DNA from: Bacteroidota bacterium
GTDB lineage: Bacteria; Bacteroidota; Bacteroidia; Bacteroidales; PUMT01
DNA: 5,677 nucleotides
Assembly: GCA_003567115.1 (NCBI GenBank)
Contig: PXAP01000038.1
Coordinates: forward strand, 1 to 5,677
Reading direction: 5' to 3'
A program made the translations under genes and the position numbers. Below are positions 1 through 4,636 of this stretch, piece by piece; positions within the stretch are counted from its first letter, which is position 1; each line of letters begins with the position of its first letter. The notes beneath the pieces were generated by a model. The model was not told the origin of the DNA. It searched no databases and worked only from the letters and a program-made list of their open reading frames with translations.

Positions 1-1495
1 AACTCTCTTTCTGTATAAAATCCATAAAGTATTTCACCGTATCAATTATACAGCAATCCTCATCAAGAACAACCATTCCTCCCGATCCCATGTAAACACC
101 TTCAGCAGCCAGTGAGTCAAAATCGTATGGAATATCAATGTTTTCAGATGTGAGAAAACCTCCGGATGGCCCGCCGATCTGAACAGCCTTAAAATTTTTT
201 TTGCCCGTAACTCCCTGCCCGGCACCAAATATCAATTCCTTTACTTTAGTGCCGAGAGGAACCTCTATTATACCCTGATTGACAACCTTTCCTGAAATAA
301 CAAGCATTTTGGTTCCTCTGCCTGTCTCATTGCCAATCGACTTAAACCAGTCCGGTCCGTTTTCAAAAATAGCCGGAATATTTGATAGGGTTTCCACGTT
401 GTTTACAACGGTAGGCTTGCCAAATAAGCCATAAACAGCAGGATAGGGAGGCTTGGGCTGTGGCATTCCACGTTTACCTTCAATACTGCTTATCATTGCC
501 GTCTCTTCTCCGCACACAAACGCACCCGGGCCTTTTTTTACATTAACATCAATATTGAACCCGCTGCCGTAAACATTATGGCCAAGAAGACCGTAATCCC
601 TGGCCTGGTCAATGGCTTTCACCAACCGTTCTATTGCGGTCTCATAGGAATAGCGGATGTAAATATAGGCTTTTGATGTTCCGATTGCATATGCTGCCAT
701 AATAATACCCTCGATAAGACGATGAGGATCACTTTCAATCATGGCCCTGTTGGCAAAACCACCGGGATCACTTTCATCTGCATTGCATAGCAGGTAACGC
801 TGATCTGCTGCCACAGCATGGGCAACCTTCCACTTTTTCCCGGTGAGGAAACCTCCTCCTCCCCTGCCCTGAAGACCGCTTTGTTCTATTATATCGCACA
901 CCTCCTCATGTGTATAGTTACGGATAGTTTTAACATATGACCTGTAACCTCCTGTTGCTATGTATTCTTCAATGGAGAGGGGACTGATACGGCCCCAGTT
1001 TTTCATGATGTTTCTGTATTGAAGGGAGAAAAACGGCAGTTCCTCTGTAAAGGGAACATCCTTCCATAATTCGAGCGAGGTGCTTTGATGCTGCCCCAGT
1101 GCATGTTCACCGGGAACAATACTGTTAAACATCCCGTCAAGTATGAAAGGAACCTTTTCGGCAGTTACATGCCTGAATGCCACCCTTGCTTTACCCGGCA
1201 ACTGGACTTCAACAACAGGTTCCATAGAGCAGTATCCCGTACAACCGGTCTCTACAACATCGGCCTTAATGTTTCTCGCGGATAGATAATTATGTATTTC
1301 ACCAACAGTATCACCTGCACCGGATATCAATCCGCAGCTCCCGGTTCCGACAAAAACTGCAGGATATTTAACTTTTTCCCTGCTGACTAACCTGAGGTTC
1401 TTTTCCACATCAGGGGGAAGATCTACCGATTCGTTCATCAGAACATTTTTCACAAGGTAATCCTTTTCGATTGGCATATGAGCTTTTTCAGTCAT
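1..1495 (-). CDS. nuoF: NADH-binding flavoprotein subunit, NuoF/HydB/HndC type (3' end missing)
   Basis: Flavoprotein that exchanges electrons between NADH and FMN and passes them to Fe-S clusters in a soluble NADH-linked complex. I translated 498 codons from the ATG at 1495 with no stop. An N-terminal thioredoxin-like [2Fe-2S] domain (about residues 40-110) carries Cys54, Cys85 and Cys89. The NuoF core follows: glycine-rich GRGGGGFLTGKKW at 210-222, NADESDPGGF at 238-247 and CGEETA at 328-333, all signatures of the NADH/FMN site. The frame leaves the window at residues resembling FIQKES, which in the family directly precede the CGxCxxCR [4Fe-4S] motif, so about 100 or more residues are missing. 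The start overlaps the end of the NuoE-like gene by 8 bp and has a strong Shine-Dalgarno site. The catalytic partner is outside the window: an [FeFe] hydrogenase HydA is most likely, a formate dehydrogenase is the alternative. The family call is firm; the exact complex is inferred. Confidence 0.95.
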   Translation of the reverse strand, partial: MTEKAHMPIEKDYLVKNVLMNESVDLPPDVEKNLRLVSREKVKYPAVFVGTGSCGLISGAGDTVGEIHNYLSARNIKADVVETGCTGYCSMEPVVEVQLPGKARVAFRHVTAEKVPFILDGMFNSIVPGEHALGQHQSTSLELWKDVPFTEELPFFSLQYRNIMKNWGRISPLSIEEYIATGGYRSYVKTIRNYTHEEVCDIIEQSGLQGRGGGGFLTGKKWKVAHAVAADQRYLLCNADESDPGGFANRAMIESDPHRLIEGIIMAAYAIGTSKAYIYIRYSYETAIERLVKAIDQARDYGLLGHNVYGSGFNIDVNVKKGPGAFVCGEETAMISSIEGKRGMPQPKPPYPAVYGLFGKPTVVNNVETLSNIPAIFENGPDWFKSIGNETGRGTKMLVISGKVVNQGIIEVPLGTKVKELIFGAGQGVTGKKNFKAVQIGGPSGGFLTSENIDIPYDFDSLAAEGVYMGSGGMVVLDEDCCIIDTVKYFMDFIQKES

Positions 1496-1961
1496 ATTTA
1501 TTCCTCCCCTCTATGTATGAATCTATTATACCCTTAATGTTTCGGGAACTAAGCTTTGCATGATAATTATCATTGACCCTGATAAGCGGTGCCAGATGGC
1601 ATGCTCCCATGCAGGCAACAAGTTCCAGGCTGAATGTACCATCCCTGGTGGTCTCTCCCGGACCGATCTTCAATTTCTTTTCCAGTTCCCTGGCAATCTC
1701 AGAGGCACCGGCTACATGACAGGATGTGCCTTTACACAGAGATATATGAAAACGGCCCCTGGGTTCAAAACGAAACTGGTTATAGAAGCTCGCCAGTCCG
1801 AAAATCTTGCTGGAAGGCAAATCCAGATATTGTCCGACTTCAATGACAGAGGACTCGGACAGATAACCATACTGATCCTGGATGTCCTGCAATATGGGTA
1901 TAAGACAATCGCGATGCCCTCTGGGATATCCGGAAAGTATCAGAGAAATTCTATCATCCAT
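1488..1961 (-). CDS. nuoE: NuoE/HydC/HndA-type [2Fe-2S] subunit
   Basis: A 157-aa electron-transfer subunit that carries one [2Fe-2S] cluster beside the NADH/FMN subunit encoded just downstream. The N-terminal helical region (about 1-65) includes the family-typical GLASFYNQF at 55-63. The thioredoxin-like C-terminal half supplies the four cluster ligands: Cys76 and Cys81 (C-x4-C) and Cys117 and Cys121 (C-x3-C). Length and motif spacing match the family, so it looks complete and functional. The ATG at 1961 is the only ATG in frame before an upstream stop at 1983-1985. No good Shine-Dalgarno site precedes it. It is the first gene of the leftward operon, with a leader of roughly 40 nt below a candidate promoter and Rex-type operator. 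Its last 8 bases overlap the start of the NuoF-like gene, which suggests translational coupling and equal subunit amounts. Whether the complex is a hydrogenase or another NADH-linked enzyme cannot be decided here. Confidence 0.95.
   Translation of the reverse strand: MDDRISLILSGYPRGHRDCLIPILQDIQDQYGYLSESSVIEVGQYLDLPSSKIFGLASFYNQFRFEPRGRFHISLCKGTSCHVAGASEIARELEKKLKIGPGETTRDGTFSLELVACMGACHLAPLIRVNDNYHAKLSSRNIKGIIDSYIEGRNKYD
1501..1509 (-). promoter_or_regulatory. Strong ribosome binding site for the NuoF-like gene
   Basis: On the minus strand GGGGAGGAA ends 5 nt before the ATG at 1495, and its GGAGG core (1503-1507) is 7 nt away. It lies inside the last codons of the NuoE-like gene. It is the only clear Shine-Dalgarno site among the five genes here and supports the overlapping start. 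Confidence 0.7.
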
Positions 1962-2009
1962 AAGTATTGGTCTTAAAACGGTTTATAAAAAACCTGTTTC
2001 TAAAACACA

Positions 2010-2038
2010 ATTATATAAACTTTATTGTTATTATACAA
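2010..2038 (-). promoter_or_regulatory. Candidate sigma70-like promoter for the nuoE-nuoF operon
   Basis: On the minus strand TTGTAT (2033-2038) and TATAAT (2010-2015) are separated by exactly 17 bp, giving a leader of about 40 nt to the ATG at 1961. The Rex-type site begins 3 bp upstream of the -35 box. A second fit, TTGTTA (2054-2059) with TATAAT (2030-2035) and an 18-bp spacer, would put the -35 inside the operator. Such hexamers arise easily in AT-rich DNA, and the main sigma factor of Bacteroidota uses a different consensus. Confidence 0.4.
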
Positions 2039-2053
2039 ACATTGTTATATAAT
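2025..2053 (+). promoter_or_regulatory. Candidate sigma70-like promoter for the rightward genes
   Basis: TTGTTA (2025-2030) and TATAAT (2048-2053) have a 17-bp spacer. The -10 box is exactly the 6-bp centre of the Rex-type palindrome, so a bound repressor would block it directly. Transcription from here would leave a leader of roughly 220 nt before the ferredoxin ATG. The caution about AT-rich chance matches and lineage-specific consensus applies. Confidence 0.4.
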
Positions 2054-2059
2054 TAACAA
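2042..2059. promoter_or_regulatory. Rex-type operator (NADH/NAD+-responsive)
   Basis: The sequence TTGTTATATAATTAACAA is an inverted repeat with 6-bp arms TTGTTA and TAACAA around TATAAT. It fits the known Rex operator of anaerobes (TTGTTAAnnnnTTAACAA) at every fixed position except one. One further base on each side also pairs (A2041 with T2060). Rex represses when NADH is low and releases DNA when NADH rises. The site lies between divergent genes that include NADH-linked subunits, exactly where such control is expected. No rex gene is in the window, so the regulator is inferred. Confidence 0.65.
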
Positions 2060-2073
2060 TAAATAAAGACAGG

Positions 2074-2091
2074 GTTTTTCATAAGAAAAAC
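2074..2091 (+). repeat. Small hairpin with T-run in the rightward leader
   Basis: GTTTTTC (2074-2080) and GAAAAAC (2085-2091) pair perfectly around the loop ATAA, and a run of five T follows at 2096-2100. The stem is A/U-rich, so it would be a weak terminator at best. It could be an attenuator-like element in the leader, or chance. Confidence 0.3.
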
Positions 2092-2228
2092 ACTATTTTT
2101 GCTTATAACTTAGTTCTTATTTAAACAATCAGTACGTTATAAAAAGAGTAATTTGCCATCAATACCAGGAACGGCATACTTTTAAGGTTTTTGAAATAAA
2201 TACATTGCAATTTATAGTTTTTGCCAAT

Positions 2229-2246
2229 TTTGAAAAGCTTTTCAAA
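2229..2246. repeat. 18-bp perfect palindrome upstream of the ferredoxin gene
   Basis: TTTGAAAAGCTTTTCAAA reads the same on both strands with no spacer, and its right end is 36 bp before the ATG at 2283. Its symmetry and position suit an operator for a dimeric regulator. I do not recognise the motif. Confidence 0.45.
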
Positions 2247-2282
2247 GACCGCACCCAACATATAAAAAACAATAATAATGCT

Positions 2283-2528
2283 ATGCACGATAAAAAAGAA
2301 ATAGTTATATGTCTTGGCAGCTCATGTTTCTCCAGGGGAAACAAGATATGCCTTGATATTATAAAAAAGTTTTTAAAGGATTACAACCTGGAAGACCGCT
2401 ATTTTTTTCATGGAAGCCGCTGCCTGGACAAATGTGAAAAGGGACCGGTACTGAAAATTGAAAACAGAATTTACGAACAGGTTAAACCGGAGGAGGTAGT
2501 GGAATTACTGAAAAATACATTGCATTAA
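2283..2528 (+). CDS. Thioredoxin-like [2Fe-2S] ferredoxin, 81 aa
   Basis: Small soluble electron carrier of the NuoE-like/thioredoxin-like [2Fe-2S] ferredoxin family. The four expected ligands are Cys10 and Cys15 (C-x4-C, in ICLGSSCFSRG) and Cys47 and Cys51 (C-x3-C, in RCLDKCEKGP), spaced as in the C-terminal half of NuoE. An extra Cys23 is not expected to bind the cluster. I chose the ATG at 2283 because the fold begins at once (KKEIVICLG). An upstream in-frame TTG at 2205 would add 26 low-complexity residues (an NNNN run) and run across the 18-bp palindrome. No Shine-Dalgarno site is visible for either start. It is the first rightward gene and lies 236 bp before the sensor hydrogenase, so it may pass electrons to or from HydS or the NADH module. 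The fold is clear; the partner is inferred. Confidence 0.88.
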   Translation: MHDKKEIVICLGSSCFSRGNKICLDIIKKFLKDYNLEDRYFFHGSRCLDKCEKGPVLKIENRIYEQVKPEEVVELLKNTLH

Positions 2529-2764
2529 CCCGATTAGTTCATAAACTTTGAAATTACCATTAACCTTTGAATCTTGTGAATAGAAATTGGTTCGCCATAA
2601 AGATACCAACGTGCAAATTATCATTTAAATGCAAACATTTATGAATTAATGAGGTTATAAATAATTATTCTTTTTTGTTATCACTATTTTAAAGGTAACC
2701 GGATTAATTACATGCATATAAAGATAAACCGGCTCATAATTAAAATAAGGTTAATAATCAAAGT
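2529..2764. other. Intergenic spacer before the sensor hydrogenase
   Basis: This 236-bp AT-rich gap has no ORF or RNA gene I can support. It holds two copies of CATTAACC (2523-2530, starting in the ferredoxin stop region, and 2558-2565), two of CTTTGAA (2546-2552, 2565-2571) and an imperfect hairpin (TCATTTAAATG 2621-2631 with CATTTATGA 2636-2644). I found no convincing terminator or complete promoter. The length suggests hydS may have its own promoter. Confidence 0.5.
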
Positions 2765-4636
2765 ATGTCCCTGATAAACATAGACACCGATAAATGCAAC
2801 CTTTCATATTCCTGTGTAAGGAGTTGTCCCGTCAATGCCATAAAGGTGGAGGCGCACCAGGACTATCCCGAGATAATGCATAATGCATGCATAGGTTGCG
2901 GTAACTGCCTGAAGGTATGCCCTTCAGGTGCCATCAGCTATAAAGATTCAAAAGAAGAGACCAAAGCATTGCTAAACTCTGAAGACAAAGTTGCTGCAAT
3001 ATGCGGTCCCAGCATATCGGGCGAATTCCACGATATAACCGACTACAGGAAATTCGTGGAGATGATAAGGGCACTGGGATTTGAGTATGTCCTTGAAGCC
3101 TCTTTCGGGGTTGATCTGGTAGCCCGCAAATACAGGGAGCTATTTGCCGGTTTTAAAGGAAAGCATTATATAACTGCTAATTGCCCGTCGGTAGTTTCGT
3201 TTATTGAGAAATTCCATCCCGAACTAACCGACAATCTCGCTCCCCTGGTATCACCAATGATAGCCACTGCAAAAGTGACCAGGAAAAAATACGGAAAAGA
3301 TGTAAAGGTTGTATATATCGGGCCCTGTGTGGAGACCAAGAAGGAGGGCAGGAAATACCGGGATGACGGAAGGGTGGATGCAGTTCTGACATTTATCGAG
3401 CTTCGGGAACTTTTCAAAGAATTCAAAATCACTGAAAAAAAGGTGGAGTTCTCCGATTTTGATCCTCCCATAGGATACAAAGGCTCCCTTTACCCGATCA
3501 GTACAGGAATACTTGAAGCTTCCGGTATTGACCAGCATCTGCTCACAGGCAATGTGATCACTGCCGAGGGAAGGAATAATATGCTGGAAGCGGTAAAACA
3601 ATTTGAAAAACATATAGTTTCAATAAAAAAACATTTCAACCTGTTCTATAATGAGGGCTGTATAATGGGACCCGGCACCTCACGGGGAGGTGAGAAATAC
3701 ATACGTCACGCCCTGGTAATCGACTATGCAAAAAAAAGACTGTCGGACTTCGACATTAAGAGGTGGGAAAAAGAGATTGAAGAGTTCAGCACTCTCAATC
3801 TTTCAAGAAAATTCAGCAAGGATGACCAGCGCCTGCCTTTCCCCGATGAAGAGAAGATACAGGAGATACTGCAGGTGATAGGTAAGGAAGGCAATGCTGA
3901 TGAAATTGGCTGCGCCTCCTGTGGATACACTTCATGCACGGATTTTGCCATTGCAGTGGCACGGGGACTGGCTAAAACGGAGATGTGCCTCACCTTCACC
4001 CTCAAAAACCGTTATGACTATATAAAAACCCTCAGGGAAACCAACCAGAAACTGGCCGAGACCCAGGAAGCCCTTAAAAAATCGGAAAAAAACGCAAGGC
4101 GTGACCAGCAGCTCGCACGGGAGTCCTTTGAAACAACGCGGACCATGCTGGAGAAACTGCCATCAAGTGTTGTACTGGTAGATAACGAACTAAAAGTTAT
4201 ACAGGCCAACAAAAGTTTCATAAATATTCTGGACGAGGAGGCGCGAATGATAGAGGATGTGATTCCCGGACTGGAGGGTGCCGATCTTAAAACCCTTCTG
4301 CCCTACAATTTCCACAACCTTTTCTCTTATGTCCTGGGGCACGACGACAACATAATAAACCGGGATGTACATTTCAATGAAATTCTCTATAATGTATCAA
4401 TATTCACCATCCGGAAGAACAAAATTGTCGGAGCCGTCATAAGGGATCTTTATGTTCCGGAGGTGCGTAAAGAAGAGGTTGTCAAAAGGGTTACCGATGT
4501 AATAGACAAAAACCTCGAACTGGTCCAGAACATAGGATTCCTTCTGGGAGAAGGGGCATCAGAAACCGAAGCCATGCTCAACAGTATTATAGAATCATAC
4601 AAAATGCCTGAAAAACCCGGGAAAGATGGACAATAA
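2765..4636 (+). CDS. hydS: Sensory [FeFe] hydrogenase, HydS-like (group C), with PAS domain
   Basis: A cytoplasmic, 623-aa protein of the putative H2/redox-sensing [FeFe] hydrogenases. Domain order: a two-cluster ferredoxin domain (about 1-60; Cys11, Ser14, Cys17, Cys21, then Cys42, Cys45, Cys48, Cys52); the H-cluster domain (about 75-330) with L1 TANCPS (Cys140), L2 IGPCVETKKE (Cys188) and L3 YNEGCIMGPG (Cys299); an FeS domain with Cys383, Cys386, Cys391 and Cys408 (C-x2-C-x4-C-x16-C); a coiled coil (about 412-460); a PAS domain (about 462-560); and a conserved helical tail (KNLELVQNIGFLLGEGASE). The FeS-coiled coil-PAS tail and the adjoining phosphatase gene mark a signalling rather than a bulk catalytic hydrogenase. 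Oddities: Asn296 where a third H-cluster Cys is expected, Ser14 for a ferredoxin Cys, Asn139 at the proton-relay site and Thr191 for a Lys. It may therefore lack normal activity. The ATG at 2765 gives the usual short N-terminus; the Shine-Dalgarno site is poor. Confidence 0.93.
   Translation: MSLINIDTDKCNLSYSCVRSCPVNAIKVEAHQDYPEIMHNACIGCGNCLKVCPSGAISYKDSKEETKALLNSEDKVAAICGPSISGEFHDITDYRKFVEMIRALGFEYVLEASFGVDLVARKYRELFAGFKGKHYITANCPSVVSFIEKFHPELTDNLAPLVSPMIATAKVTRKKYGKDVKVVYIGPCVETKKEGRKYRDDGRVDAVLTFIELRELFKEFKITEKKVEFSDFDPPIGYKGSLYPISTGILEASGIDQHLLTGNVITAEGRNNMLEAVKQFEKHIVSIKKHFNLFYNEGCIMGPGTSRGGEKYIRHALVIDYAKKRLSDFDIKRWEKEIEEFSTLNLSRKFSKDDQRLPFPDEEKIQEILQVIGKEGNADEIGCASCGYTSCTDFAIAVARGLAKTEMCLTFTLKNRYDYIKTLRETNQKLAETQEALKKSEKNARRDQQLARESFETTRTMLEKLPSSVVLVDNELKVIQANKSFINILDEEARMIEDVIPGLEGADLKTLLPYNFHNLFSYVLGHDDNIINRDVHFNEILYNVSIFTIRKNKIVGAVIRDLYVPEVRKEEVVKRVTDVIDKNLELVQNIGFLLGEGASETEAMLNSIIESYKMPEKPGKDGQ

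Larger units (their letters stand above)
1962..2282. other. Divergent control region between the two operons
   Basis: A very AT-rich, non-coding stretch of 321 bp separates the leftward NuoE-like gene from the rightward ferredoxin gene. It holds a Rex-type operator (2042-2059), promoter-like hexamers in both directions, nested inverted repeats (1983-2000 with 2069-2084; 2021-2035 with 2048-2063), a 7-bp hairpin (2074-2091), TTATAAC/GTTATAA arms (2103-2109 with 2136-2142) and an 18-bp perfect palindrome (2229-2246). The frame of the ferredoxin gene is open back to a TTG at 2205, but that extension is low-complexity and has no family match. Confidence 0.75.

Noticed and set aside
1560..1976. 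Plus-strand 138-aa open frame antisense to the NuoE-like gene
   Set aside because: It is the complement of a gene with intact cluster motifs, and its translation resembles no family.
2205..2282. Extension of the ferredoxin gene to the TTG at 2205
   Set aside because: The added 26 residues are low-complexity, the family fold starts at the ATG at 2283, and the stretch contains an 18-bp palindrome better read as a DNA site.
2543..2569. Bacteroidota-type -7 promoter motifs (TA-N3-TTTG at 2543 and 2561)
   Set aside because: The spacing between TA and TTTG is 3 instead of 2, and no suitable -33 TTTG lies upstream.
2621..2644. Imperfect hairpin in the spacer as a rho-independent terminator of the ferredoxin gene
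   Set aside because: The stem is AT-rich with a bulge and is not followed directly by a T-run.
2574..2680. Possible second Rex site in the spacer before hydS (TTGTGAA at 2574, TTGTTA at 2675)
   Set aside because: Each is a half-site only; no matching inverted arm follows at the required spacing.
3166..4372. Several minus-strand open frames inside hydS
   Set aside because: They are shadows of a long coding frame with clear domain motifs and have no recognisable content.
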